Part shown: positions 35,535 to 47,345 of the stretch, piece by piece
Layout of the letters: each line of letters opens with the position of its first letter
Position numbering within the stretch: the first letter of the stretch is position 1
Origin: Sipunculus nudus
Taxonomy: Eukaryota; Annelida; Sipuncula; Golfingiida; Sipunculidae
Direction: 5' to 3'
Length of the DNA stretch: 64,000 nucleotides
Assembly: GCA_026874595.1 (NCBI GenBank)
Contig: CM049318.1
Location: 51,552,750 to 51,616,749, forward strand
The notes under the pieces: generated by a model
Told to the model about the DNA's origin: nothing
Seen by the model: the letters and a program-made list of their open reading frames with translations, nothing else
Databases searched by the model: none
Made by a program: the position numbers and the translations under genes

Positions 35535-36010
35535 TTAGTTGCTGCTTTCTTCAGGAACCTTGGTTTATTGATAAAGAACTCTCAGATTCAAACATTACAG
35601 TTTAAAAGTCATCTAAAGTGTATTAGTGGATGTGATACTCCCGGGGGAGATCATGGAATCATATATTGCTATTTTACCCTAAATATTCAATAAGGATATA
35701 AACAAGTGCTTTCATCTAAAATGCCTGAAGATTAATAAAAACAAATGACATCAGTATTATTAATAGTAATTTAATTATAATAAATAAGTTTTTGTCTAGA
35801 ACTGGTTTTTCGCAAGAATAGGTGGAAAACCCTATGGATCTGATGTGTTTACTGCGGATTACTGCTATGTGCTTCTTCTCCTATATGTTTTATTCGAGGT
35901 TCTTGGTTTATTGAAAAGGATCTCCGATTCAAACGTTACAGTTGCAAAGAAAAGTGTATGACCGGACGTGAAACTGTCTAGGGAGAATTTGGAATCATAT
36001 ATTTTAACGT
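35535..36010 (+). repeat. degenerate tandem duplication, ~341 bp spacing
   Basis: TTGGTTTATTGATAAAGAAC with CTCAGATTCAAACATTACAG near 35,560-35,600 matches TTGGTTTATTGAAAAGGATC with CTCCGATTCAAACGTTACAG near 35,903-35,941. Both are followed by an AAGTGTAT word and then GGAATCATATATT. Confidence 0.65.
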
Positions 36011-36259
36011 GTGCGGTCACGAAAAATAAACATGAAAGTATATAACGTAGATAACGCAAGCAACTGACGTTGATAACTGTCCATATCCACAAACCCATAT
36101 ATGTCTTTTATCATTTACATAACTCCGATATATAAATTCCCTCTTGAAATATATGATATAGGGTATATATTATTCCAATGTTATTTAGAAATATTTTTAG
36201 ATGCGGTATTCTTAAAGTTTGGTACAGCTACAGCAATTAATTATCGTAGCAAGATAACG

Positions 36260-36745
36260 TCCTAAACTGTCGCAACGGACAAAGCCCCCGTCACAACGGT
36301 CACGCACGGGCATCTTTCAATGACAAGGACTTGGAAGTAACTACAAACCTATGATGGCAAGCCGAGCAAAAAATGAGATAAGATTAAATCTCAAACGGAC
36401 AACAAGGAACGGTTCCGTCCAAAAACAGGATCGATACATCTGCAACAGATCTACAACCCTTTCTCCTTGCTGGCTTTCCCTCTTGCTAGGCACCTCTAAT
36501 GAATGGTAGCGCAGTCACAATCAAGCAGGGGTCTGCCTGCTAAAACAGCCACAAAAACTAATCCACTGACTGTTCAAGCATCCCTGTGGAATTAAAACTA
36601 GCATCCCCACTGGCTGCAACAGCCTGTTGTTCCTAACACGACGGGACAGGGTTTATTTCGTACCCGGTGCGCTCGGTTCGATGTGGTTTTATGGCACCGC
36701 CCGGATCCGGACTGCGTTTTAACTTAGCTGTTTTTCTGCGGAAAA
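36260..36745 (+). promoter_or_regulatory. possible promoter and 5' UTR of a gene starting at 36,746
   Basis: About 480 bases visibly richer in G/C than the flanks, with CpG-containing words such as GTACCCGGTGCGCTCGG and CGCCCGGATCCGGACTGCG just upstream of the candidate start. No TATA box is evident. The call rests on composition and on the following ATG/donor pair. Confidence 0.25.
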
Positions 36746-36766
36746 ATGTTGAAGACGTTGAGCAAG
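36746..36766 (+). CDS. possible minimal first coding exon (7 codons)
   Basis: GGAAAAATG at 36,746 (A at -3), then seven codons encoding MLKTLSK, then AAG|GTATGA at 36,767, a close match to the splice donor consensus. It directly follows a G/C-richer block, as expected for a first exon. A 21-base exon cannot be supported by its own content, so it remains a pattern worth testing. The downstream exon is not identified. Confidence 0.22.
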
Positions 36767-36769
36767 GTA

Positions 36770-38530
36770 TGAGCTTCTAGCGAAAACAACTCGTTACTAA
36801 CTTTTCGCCAATCAGGGATTCGTCTCTATGATTATTAACACACATGCTCTCACGAAAAACTGTCTAGTTATTCTGTTAAAGTGATGTAGGGCTCGAGTCC
36901 GTGCTCTAGTCAACTTTTTCAAGACTAAGATTTTTTTTCAGAACTTGGATTCGATGGTCTTGGATTCGGACGAGAGGGGGTTGGGGTTAAAATCTCGCGA
37001 GGAAGATTAACGTTTTTGGCAGAGGTCTGATGTGAAAGCATAACATAAGAATAATATGCGAATTATTGGCAAAATATTACAAACACAATTAGATTTGAAC
37101 CATCGGACCGTTGTAAATATTTTTTTCATAATTGGTACCTATGTAATTCTCTCCTGAATGTCGAAATAGAACAAACATCTAGCTATATTTAATTTAGATA
37201 TAAAGTGAAATGTGTGAACTAATATAAAGACATACATTTTCATTTATATTCTCTTAATAAATACAAGTTATTCACTTTCATGGGTTCTGTATCTGAAACA
37301 TTTTGACTTTAAGACTGTTGACTTTGATTCGCACCTTTGGCCAATATAGCACATTGACCAGTGACTGTTTTAAGCCATATTTTAAACTAAAATTTTGCTT
37401 AATATCATTTAATATATAAAACAATTATTAATAAAAAAATAAATATATGAATCAATCTAGCTACACACATAACCATTTATTTGATACATTTACATGCTAA
37501 CATGCATATTATAGATTCAATATATACAATTTTTTTAAATTTTTGCTAAATTGTCACTAACAAATTAGATTCACCCCTCTAGTATTAAAACACATGTCTT
37601 ATATTAATGTTGTGTCAAAACGATACACATTTGTCATATATTACACCAAAGCCGACAGTATGCAGAAACGGACGTATCTGATAGGGTCCATATAACGATA
37701 AAAATAAATGATTGATGGCACGACATCGACATGCCTCACTCGCTATAGAGGTTATAGCTGACGGACTCTGTCTCCGAGAGTCTGGCCCCTAAGCGAGATG
37801 TGGGGTGGATGCACGCTATTACGATGCCCAAGCCTTTTAGAAGGGATCGAATAACGGGGAATTAATGAATCATATCCGTCAAAAAATGACAGGTATACAG
37901 ACCCAGGATTTTAAGAATAATCCAAAATGTATATAAAATGATGTCCGAAAGTTCACCATATATGACCTACCATTCCAAAAATTTACTTCGTATAGTTTAT
38001 TAGTTTAGTTGGCTTTATATATTCGCGAGCCTTATATTATGCGAATTTCAATTTTTTCCCATTGTTTCGCGAGTATTCCATTTTTGCGATCTCACCATGC
38101 AGTAACCTATACGCAGTATTCCCATTATAACATTGATTATTTAATATGTAAGCTACATCTTAACAACTCAAGAGCACAGGGAGATTCCCTGAAGGCAACT
38201 AATATGAAAGTGTTGATATTATTATAATATTAACCGGTAGCATAAGATATATATCACTATAAAATATATCAAATTTGAATATCTACTATTAAAGCTACAG
38301 GCGTGATTGCGTGGATAACATACATAAAATGCCAATGAGGTTTTATTATAAATGACCATTCATTTGTGTAAAGGAGGTTAAACATTCACGAAGGTTTAAT
38401 ATTCGGGATGATTTTTCTTTCTCAAATTTAGAATTTAGAATTCTCCCGAACAAAATGCTAAGCAGAGTATGTGTATTTTGCCTCATATATAAAATTAGCA
38501 TCTTTATTTCACATGGATTATACAAATAGT
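36770..38530. other. no gene seen
   Basis: AT-rich. 36,885-36,985 has GAGTCC/GGATTCG words similar to the (CCAAGT)n, GAGTCCGAGTC stretch at 45,350-45,406; both may be ends of one old element. Confidence 0.4.
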
Positions 38531-38534
38531 TATT

Positions 38535-38730
38535 ATTATTAAACCAAGCACTCTCCATGGCTCAGGTGGTGGCATACGGTATTGTCTGGTGGAGGAAACC
38601 GGAGAACCCGGAGAAAACCACCGGCCGTGGACGGGCAACTACAACCCACTCTCATGGCCACGCCGGGGATCGAACCCGGGTCGCCAGCGGAGAAGGCCGA
38701 GCGTTTTACCCCTCGGATGTCCAGGTCCCT
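38535..38730 (-). mobile_element. tRNA-derived SINE, family 2, copy 1
   Basis: The minus strand starts with a good tRNA-like head: GAGGGGTAAAACGCTCGGCC as D- and anticodon-arm region and GACCCGGGTTCGATCCCCGG as T arm with a perfect B box. It then has a core whose plus strand reads GTGGAGGAAACCGGAGAACC, followed by CGGAGAAAACCACCGG. The 3' end is a GAGAGTGC word followed by an (ATA)n-type tail. Copies occur at 60,458-60,643 (same strand) and 59,397-59,585 (opposite strand). The 64-77 codon frames across it are incidental. Confidence 0.8.
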
Positions 38731-38734
38731 ATTA

Positions 38735-40455
38735 CTTCGGGAAGAGGTTAATACATGGAACAGTCAGACGGGAGTATTGTTTGTGAAGGTGCAATCCAAA
38801 ATTAATTCGTCCTAACCAAAAGTAAAAAAATATGTAAAGTTGTTGCCCGAAAAAAAATTCGATCTAAAACGTTATTTGAATCATCTCAGTCGTCTGGAAA
38901 AAAACTCAATTTCGACTACATTTGAAAGCTACTCGAATATTAATTTTCTCATCTGTTCTTTTAGTGTTGGGTTAAAATATTTATAATAATGCCTTGAGGA
39001 AGGTAATCAGTTCCGGGTTTTCAGATTTTAATTAGGTGAAGCAGAAAGAGAAATTTGTTATCTTTATATCTCTTATGTCACTTCGCCTAAAGAAGAAACA
39101 GACTCTACGTTTTTATTCCTGGTAGAATTACGGCAGCGAGCGTCTGAGTTGTCACCCTATATAGCTACGCTAACACAGGTTCAGCCCAGCTTGTATGGTG
39201 ACTACATATTATCAGTGGTTACTCTGTTTACTATTGTAGTGTGAATGGTATTATTCAGGTACAAACAAAATGAAAGCTAGCCTATCCGTGGGTGTATCAT
39301 ACCTAACCATAAGCTTTTTTAATCCATTTAGAAAATGAATTATGTTTGTAATGTCTTCCCCGAATCGAGCAGACCCTGAGCGTTTCAATCCTATGATATC
39401 TAATATGTGCCACTTACCAGCATTGTTGAATATTCAGAGATACTGCAGGACTACAGTATTATATACTCTAGGTGTCTGTGCTAAGAGAAATAAAGGCAGA
39501 AAAATGTTGTTTATGTGATATGGTCAAAGGAAAATGTATGATCTATGTATTATCTGCTCTTCTGAATGTGAGTTTATCGACGTATAGGGATGGTTTATTC
39601 AGACTCGTTTTATTCAGTCGGGATATAAACTAGGGATCTCCAATAATGATGGGATAAAAAAATGAATTGCATAAGTGTCCAGAATTTTAATGTGGTTAGG
39701 ATAAAAATAATTTAGCGTGTGTCGGCATAGGTAAGGGGCAGCTGGGAATGTCCGATTATTTTTTTTATGCGGCCGGGTGTTATTACCTGCATCAGGCGGT
39801 TGTGTTTTCAGTTGTGTTTGTTTGTTTACTGACTTTTGGGTTGGCTGTCCGTTAGCAGGATTATGCAAACATTAACTTAACAAGATCGATTAAACTTTGT
39901 TAAGATATGTAATAAGGGAAACGAAATTCGTGATACATTTGGTGCGTATCCGAATAAGGGTGCGGATTCCCGTATACTTGTTTTGTCCTGGCGGAGGGGT
40001 GCGCCTTACCTATAGTATCTTTCTAGTGTTAAATATGTAAGGGCGTAGCAGGTGCACAGGTACTTCCGAAGCATTTACCTGACTACCCGTAAAGTAAACG
40101 GCCATCACGAGGTCGTAGATTCACTCAGAGTCTGGTATATATGACAGGTGAATCTGGTTTAGCGCTACCGAACCGGTGAAACGTGACGCTAAGTTCATTA
40201 GCAGCAGAGCTCCCTGGCCGCAGGAGCTAAAGTTTATTCGTCTTATTTCTCGCTCTATATCAAAGCACTTTCATGCAGGGTGTTCTGTTTTCTAACATGG
40301 GATGCAAAACCGCTGGACATACCCATCCTATCACGGCAGTTAGATGAGTTTATTATATTATCCATTTCAATTTATTTTTTACACTATAAAAGCTATTGGG
40401 TGCATGTGCCGAGTTTTCTTTCGGTCGAGTTTTCCTTGTGAACTTCTCATACCAA
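38735..40455. other. no gene seen
   Basis: AT-rich with ordinary composition and short, unsupported frames only. Confidence 0.5.
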
Positions 40456-40461
40456 GTGCCT

Positions 40462-40941
40462 GTGTAAAGACTACCCCAAGGGGACCGGAACCTAAGTTCA
40501 GGTTCCCCCCGAACTGTTCCGATTACTCCCTCGCTGATGATAAATTCTCAGGCTTTTAACTCTAGGGATATTATTTCAATAAACCATGTGAAAGATACGA
40601 GATTTAAAAGATGGAATAAATAAAGGAAAAATAGAACTGTTGTAAATTGATTATATTGTTAATTATGCTATATTGATTCATACATTTCACCAAAGCGCAT
40701 GGCGCATTACAAGCAATATACTTTATACAAATATTCAAAGTAATTAAGGAAATAAAGAAGAAATAAATTATATCAAATTTAAGTAATTAAAAATAAAGAA
40801 AAAACTGTTTTGAAGGGCTAATCTGAAATCGTATCTGGGTTATTCTGAAACTTATTTAAAGTCAGCCCCGGGCCTAATCTGAAATCGATTTCTGATTACC
40901 CCCCGCGCCCGGTAACCTAAAGAGGGGTTATCTGGAATCAC
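40462..40941. mobile_element. family R element, copy 2 (~0.5 kb)
   Basis: Aligns in order with 32,101-32,622: GGAACCTAAGTTCAGGTTCC, CTCCCTCGCTGATGATAAAT, GATACGAGATTTAAAAGATG, TAATTATGCTATATTG, AAAGCGCATGGCGCATTA and the TCTGAAATCGATTTC block, ending GGGGTTATCTGGAATCAC. Confidence 0.7.
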
Positions 40942-40944
40942 TAC

Positions 40945-41703
40945 ACCGAACACCTCATCAAAAACACAAGTAAGGGAATATCTTTGATGACGAGAACGCA
41001 TTTGAAATGAACCCTGGACCTATCTTCTGCCTTGTTCATATGATGAAGACGATGCTGTTAACTGGACTTCTTCTCTATCCTCCTTTCTGAAGTTTACGTT
41101 TGATTTAACAGCAAAGCTAGAAAATACAGATAAAATGGGTTCATAACGAACTTGGATATTTAATTCAATTCCATTCCTTGTAATCCTCGTACATCTAAAA
41201 TAATCCTCTAACCTATGGTGCTACCAATCATGAGTACTTTCAACGATATTAAAAGGCCTACGAGCTATCTGCTAGACTGCCGGCACCTATGTCTCTCTTG
41301 CAGTCTTTGTATGTACATAAAATTATAGACTGACACAGATATTGATTGAGTCCGTTGGCCTCGGTCAGCCCCACAAATAAATTGACTGAATTAATAAAAT
41401 AGACTTTTTGTATTCAAAGCTTACGCCGTGGCGACTTATTGGATTATCGGGGCCTTATTTGCAGAAATGTGTTTCTTCCCAGAGAGATTTATATGGTTGA
41501 TACATCCTTTTTCCGATTAAAAAAAAAAACAATAAAAGCAGTAGTTCCCATCATTTTTATGTTGAATAAGTAAACACAAACATAAATTAAGTGCGTGGAG
41601 ATAATGGAGGATTGAAAAGGATGTATGCAGTTCATTTAACAATTGAAAACAGACCATAGACGTTTACACATTTTCAATTGAAATTATCTTGTTTAAATTT
41701 CAG
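40945..41703. other. no gene seen; ends in a 3' splice-like tract
   Basis: Ordinary AT-rich DNA. The last 30 bases before 41,704 are T-rich and end GTTTAAATTTCAG. Confidence 0.4.
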
Positions 41704-41880
41704 TTTAAATTACAAAAGGGAATACAGCCAAATCTGTTTCCATGGTTACATCGAGGATCGCTGATTGATGATAAGCCCTGTGGACAATTATGCGCATTCA
41801 GATTAGATGCTCAAAACCTCCTGCAAGTTCCAAAGATATACAGTTCATTTAAACAACATTTAACAACTCAGACAGACTAA
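41704..41880 (+). CDS. probable terminal coding exon, family not recognised
   Basis: Follows a plausible acceptor (TTGTTTAAATTTCAG) and is open in phase 0 for 58 codons to TAA at 41,878-41,880. It reads FKLQKGIQPNLFPWLHRGSL, then IDDKPCGQLCAFRLDAQNLL, then QVPKIYSSFKQHLTTQTD. The residue mix (two Cys, Trp, several Asp and Lys) is unlike repeat translations nearby. No domain is recognised. An upstream exon would be needed; the nearest 750 bases show none. No AATAAA is found close downstream. It could also be a coincidental open frame after a cryptic acceptor. Confidence 0.33.
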   Translation, partial: FKLQKGIQPNLFPWLHRGSLIDDKPCGQLCAFRLDAQNLLQVPKIYSSFKQHLTTQTD

Positions 41881-42084
41881 GCCTTGGAGCAAAGCAGATA
41901 TAATATTTCGGCGTCTAGACGGGGAGTTGATCCCGTGACCTCCATATACAAACTTGTCAATTCATGACCATATCCTTCCCTCCACAGGGTTGCCAAACGT
42001 CCTTTTTTCAGGGCTGGTTACAAAAATAACGGAAAACAAAAAAAACACGGTTTTGGGAGCATCCCAAAATTGGAATCCCCCCAA

Positions 42085-42123
42085 ATAGCGGAGGCGTGCA
42101 TTCCTTAGAACACAGATTTCTAG
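42085..42123 (+). mobile_element. Helitron-like family, 3' end fragment (copy 6)
   Basis: AGCGGAGGCGTGCATTCCTT, then AGAACACAGATTTCTAG followed by T: the conserved 3' end of the family. Only the tail is recognisable, and the second half of the hairpin has mutated (AACACA for AATGCA). Confidence 0.6.
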
Positions 42124-42124
42124 T

Positions 42125-44815
42125 TTAATTCATTTTTAAAAGTGAATGGCTGATGAGACGGCCAAATCACCACTAGAAATTTAAATATCACATTTATTTC
42201 AGACAACAGAGCTATTCATAATGCAACATATTAAGTTTTCATAAGCATGAAGCATTTAGACTATTTAGGCCATTTAATTCATCATCTTACACAGGACCTG
42301 TCATAGGCCCATAGTATGGGTTTTATTTCACCTTTATAACAGGATTTTTTCAGTATACGTTTGTAATATGAGCATGCATATTTAAAACAACTCCTTTTAT
42401 ATACATATGCGTTAAATATTATTAACAATAATTCGTTATTAACACGGCCATTTTCTGCACTATGAAAACAGTCCCAAAATCATGAATTGACACATAAATG
42501 GTACGTTACTGGTAGAACAATACGTGCATTGAGAGTGACTGCATATGTAATAAAGGGACCTGTTACATGAAACGTAACTCTTCTGTTTATAATACAGAGT
42601 TAAAGTCTAAAGATATAATTCACACCTCATGAGCCCTTACATGGGTTGGGAGTACGTACCATTGTAAGGTGTTAGTGAATACACATTCTTTTAGTGAACG
42701 ATAAAATCACTCCTAACACAAGTTTACCTAAATCTTCCTGCTGTCCCAAAAACCGTCACTGACGGCAGCGGGTTGTGACCGAGGCTTAACCAAGCATGGC
42801 TGCCACCCGTGCTCAAAGCATGGTGGCTTCAAGCTCGCCGCTGGCTTATTCCTGGACACGTTTGGGGTTAGTAGCGGAAAGCTTCCGTATTTGCCAAACA
42901 TGGGATTCTCACAAATAACTGCAATTATTCAGAGAGAAAGACAATAATCAATTATAGTTATTTAATTAATTCCCATTTCATTTTTAACACTATTTGGACT
43001 ATACTCTGAAGCGTGCACTGTATAATTGTTTGATGTTATGAGACCAAGAGTATGATAATGGATGATTCAATTTTATTCAGCCCTTTGTATTTCACTTTTT
43101 AAGAATCGTTCTAAAGCTAAACCTTTTATTTCAGATACAGACAAAAAAAATCTCTGAGGCTATTTTAAAATTTTATCTTGTTAGGTCCATCTTTGAAGTC
43201 TCTATCCTTTTTCGCTAGATCACAGCTAGGATTAATTAACAATGACATTTATTCGTCGTAAACACCTTTATAAAGAACGTTATGACAGCCATGTGATTGG
43301 ATAAAGCGTGATCGAGAGCTTTAAATTCAATTTGAAGGAGGGACCTCTGACCTGTAAATATATAAAAAAAAACATAATAATAAATATCATGATCGTTGTT
43401 TATTACTCAAGTTTAAAGATGGTTTATTGATGAATACCTTCGAGTATTACTCATAATTGTGTGTTTAAAATCTAATGCCCCGTGCAGTTTTTAAATTCCC
43501 CAGCTTGTTATGACAGAAAGAAAATTCAACGACTAATATACTGGTACCGCAGAGAACAAGCGCACGTTAGAGAGTCTGTAACCGGGGGGCATATCTGGGT
43601 CGTCAGCGCAGCGGTTTCTCCGCAAAAGCCAGACCAAAATGGAGAGGACACCAGACTGCTTTGAGGGGAATTAAGAGTAGATGTCAGTAGCCAAAGTGAA
43701 GACGGTCTCTCCTGCAACGTTCCACGGGCAGTTTCCAAATGATGGATAGGGACACCGCTGATCGCTGACCCAGACTCTTAAGGAACCGCAAACAATACAG
43801 AAACAGCCGCATCAGTTGTTCAGAGATTGGTCACAATATACAATCTCAATGCCCAGCCATTAGAATATCTTAAGACTTTTTATCCATCCTATCCGAAGAC
43901 TTTTATCGATTTTCCCGCAGTAATTACATATAACGGTGGACCGGGCTACGAAACGCTGCTTCCTAGATTGTTTTGTTTGAGTTAAGGTCTTATTTTTTTT
44001 ATAATAGTCAGTTTGTAAAATAGTCTTACCTAAGCATTTGGGGCAAATAAACCCATGACAATACTGGATCAATAATGTGCAGACATGTTAACTGTAAATA
44101 ACCATTATAACAACTTTTTTAGGCCAATACCTCATACATTTTTCAATTTAATTTCGAGGCGTACATACCTGGTTTGAAAATCCATCAATATAAGTAGTTG
44201 TGTACCGACTCCTGCGACAATCATAAATTATTTTTTGCAGATAATATTCGTGTGACAGCTTGTAATAATATTTACCTAGATATGCGTAATGAATTGACCT
44301 ATTAACTCAAGTACCACATCAATTATCTGAAAAGCTTAAGAAATAAAGTGGTAAGACAAGTAACAATTTAAAAATAATATCAATATTTAATGAAATAATA
44401 TATACTTGTTTTTTTCCGAATTGAAAATTCGGATCAATGAAAATTCCGAGTAAGAGGTTTTCACTGGCTATTTTTTATGGAATATTTTTACACACATTAT
44501 ACACAATATTACACACATACACGTACACAAATAGTCTCAAATAAAAACTTGTTTTATAAATGACATATATAAATTTAATATTAAAATGTGTCACACAGAC
44601 AATAAAAAGTATTTATTAATTAAGAAAAAAGGTTGCCCAACTTTGATTACCCTCAAACGCCTGAGAGTCATCTCCTCTTGAAGATAAAATTTAGCTACTG
44701 ACAAATTTTAATGTTTTTTTTCTGCTGACCAATATATACAGTTCTCAGCTGTTGATTGAAATATCTACTAGTCAAATGAAGACATAAGCACATGGCGTTA
44801 ATGACATTATATTTA
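42125..44815. other. no gene supported
   Basis: AT-rich except 43,550-43,760, where overlapping frames of 60 and 70 codons on opposite strands share a balanced-composition block; neither has recognisable motifs. Confidence 0.45.
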
Positions 44816-45040
44816 TTACATCTGACGGTGGTAACAGCCAACTGATGTCTGGCAACTCCTCCCATTCGCATTTTCGGTTATGACAGCATATGACACCTTA
44901 TCATAACTATTTCTGTCTACCGTAAAGACTACAGTAGACTGTCCATAGATTGCGGTCTGTCCTGGGACTCGGTCGATCACGTGATCTCCCTCTGACTCTA
45001 TACATGGAAGCCCGCTGGGGCGGAAAAGTTTTGAGTTCAT
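44816..45040 (-). CDS. possible coding exon or small gene, family not recognised
   Basis: Minus-strand frame of 74 codons from ATG at 45,040 (context CTAAGATGA) to TAA at 44,816-44,818. It reads MNSKLFRPSGLPCIESEGDH, continues with GQTAIYGQSTVVFTVDRNSY and ends SVGCYHRQM. Composition is even, with three Cys and no low-complexity run, and the block is less AT-rich than its flanks. It may be a final exon rather than a whole gene. A TTTACG|GTAGAC sequence inside could act as a donor and shorten it. I do not recognise it and infer no function. Confidence 0.3.
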   Translation of the reverse strand: MNSKLFRPSGLPCIESEGDHVIDRVPGQTAIYGQSTVVFTVDRNSYDKVSYAVITENANGRSCQTSVGCYHRQM

Positions 45041-46465
45041 CTTAGCCTATCAGTAGCCTTGCTCTGTAATCCCTCCTCCTTTCTCTCAGAATTCCAGGAA
45101 CGATACATATATCACACAATAAGAACTGACTTTAATGCTAATATAAAATCATTAATTGAAGGAGCCAGGTCAGCAACAGGTGAAATGGTCAAGTGCCCTG
45201 GTGAATCCCTGGGGTAGCCCGCAAGACACTGATGACAATTATCCGTACACTGTCAGGCTGACTTTGGTTCGCAGACACATGTATGTATGTACGAGCTGTC
45301 GTATGTGATCACGTGTATATCTATCAGTGATGAAGCGAGTCCATACCATCCGAGTCAGACTGCGAGTCCGAGTCATTTGGAATCCAAGTCCAAGTCCAAG
45401 TCCAATACAAATATCAGTAAAAGGAAATTAAATTTGAATATTTCAAATTATCACGTACATCGTATACATGATTATCATGTAGTTCACACATGCTTTCACT
45501 ATAATGGTTAATTACATTCATATTTCATGATGTTGAGCAAAGCTTGGTTTATTAGTTTAAAGATTTTGTTATATTACCATAAAAATGGAAAAAAATATAT
45601 TAAAATCGATAGTTGGACGTCAGGGAAAAATATATCATATAAAAAGACTGACTTTAATGCTAAGATGACTTCATTAATTAAAGTATATTGAAATATTTTA
45701 AAATCGATAGCTGGAACCTCACGTATGGTATATTTGTATCTGATCTTGGTAATATCTTTAATCAACCATATGCTTAAATCTGTAAAATCATACAGAAAAT
45801 ACGTAACATTTCATAAACTGAATACTTTTCTTTTTTGGCTCATCTATCACTTTGTTTGTTAAGCCCGAAGATAAAAGTAATGATGCTGCTAATACCCCTT
45901 CCATATAAAGCCTGCCCCCAACCTTTATATGTGACGACACCCCTCCCCGTCCCCTTTAGGGTAATCACTGCTGATATAACAGGCTTTATTTTCTTCCGAT
46001 GTTTTTTTTCTCTTCAAAATACCCACCGTGCAAGAAAATAAAAGCCTGTATAAATAAATCAACCGCATAAAAAACCCTGCTAGTTTCTTGGCGGATGTTC
46101 TCATCGCATTGCCTGACATCCTATCATCTATCTTTTATTGCCGGCGGATTTACACTTTTAGTTAATGACCGAAAAATTATGCATAAAAACTTTAAAGCCT
46201 CGGGGCCGGGGCACATGGATTTAGCATTTAACCAGATTTGTTTGTCGGTCACTTCCAGTTTCATGAATGACGAAAGATGCAAACTTAGGGCAAAAACATG
46301 CCGTTTTTTCTGTTCTATGACCACATCCTCCAATTTAAAAAAAAAAAGAAATCGGTAGGAAAATCCATTACAATGTCAAAGAATGTTGCAGCAGATTTTT
46401 CGGTTGGATTTACAATAAACTTTGAGAGGCAGCACCCTTATATTAACCAATGATTTTTTCCCGGT
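45041..46465. other. no gene seen; short repeats
   Basis: 45,350-45,406 holds GAGTCCGAGTC and (CCAAGT)3. GACTGACTTTAATGCTAA occurs at ~45,127 and ~45,646, each followed by TTCATTAATTRAA-type sequence, and AAAATCGATAGYTGGA occurs twice near 45,603 and 45,700: remnants of local duplications. Confidence 0.5.
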
Positions 46466-46814
46466 CGGCTTCTGTGGTTTAATTGTAGAACATGGGGCTA
46501 AAAGCCAGGGGATCGTGAGTTCGGACCTCAGCTGAGAAGCGGTGTGATTTTTCAAGTTCGGCTCCCACTCAAAGGCATGATAAAGAGACTGGACACAACC
46601 GTTGTGCTTCGCTCACACACGAACGCCCCCTGTTATGATCCAGCAATAAGGATGAAACGAGCGCAAGGCCCGCAGCAGTGGTTCACCGAGCCTGTTTGAC
46701 AACGGGCTTATCCCGTGTAAGCCCCTGTCATGTCACGTAGTCCGAAATCCCCAAGGAATTCTGCAGATTTACATACTTAGTAAGCAAGCATTAAAAACAG
46801 AGGCGATTGCCTCC
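46466..46814 (+). mobile_element. tRNA-derived SINE, family 1, copy B
   Basis: Head CGGCTTCTGTGGTTTAATTG (A-box region) and GATCGTGAGTTCGGACCTCA (B-box region), then GCGGTGTGATTTTTCAAG, a diverged body, GTCATGTCACGTAGTCCGAA, GGAATTCTGCAGATTTACAT and the tail GAGGCGATTGCCTCC. Same order of blocks as copies A and C; the most diverged of the three. Confidence 0.8.
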
Positions 46815-46894
46815 ACCAAAACCTGAAAAGAATTGGCCGAAAAAGGGAAAGGTGGGAGGCAGCCTTTAGGGATAGAAAAATATAGAGGTTTGGC

Positions 46895-47345
46895 GTTGCA
46901 TCTTAATTTTCTACGCGAAGGCGACACATTTTTATTATTTTAAATATGTACATTACTGAAACAAACGTAAACATCTTGAAATACGATGATTGAAAATATT
47001 TTAAGAGAAAATAATCGGAATGTATGTACACCCTGTCGTGCAAGTCATATTTATTTCATTTGTAAATTATATAAGCTTACGGAGCCCCATCAGCTTGGAC
47101 ATAAGGGAAATATAAAAGATATTAGAGGGAGGATCTTCATTTTCATGACACTTTTTATTATTTTTAATAAAACTTAATATAAACATAGCTGAAAATAAAC
47201 CTCATCACCTTGCAATACGATTTTTGATAACAGATTCAAATAAAAACGGTTTACTGTAAATAATTGGAAATCATGAACAATCATATTTTATTCATTTGTT
47301 AATTTTTATAAGCTTGCTGGGTCCCCCTAGGCTCGGACTTAACAC
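46895..47345 (+). repeat. degenerate tandem duplication, ~236 bp unit
   Basis: TTGAAATACGATGATTG near 46,976 and TTGCAATACGATTTTTG near 47,211. Further matches are TTTATTATTTTAAAT, CATATTTATTTCATTTGTAA and ATAAGCTTACGGAGCCCC against ATAAGCTTGCTGGGTCCCC. It lies directly after SINE copy B. Confidence 0.65.

Noticed and set aside
38557-38815. Three overlapping plus-strand frames of 64-77 codons with RRTRRKP or PGENHRPW peptides
   Set aside because: They lie across SINE family 2, and the same peptides recur at 60.5 kb from the other copy.
41915-41998. Possible minus-strand tRNA-like head (GGGATCAACTCCCC)
   Set aside because: B-box-like word only; the A-box region does not match and no second copy is seen in the window.
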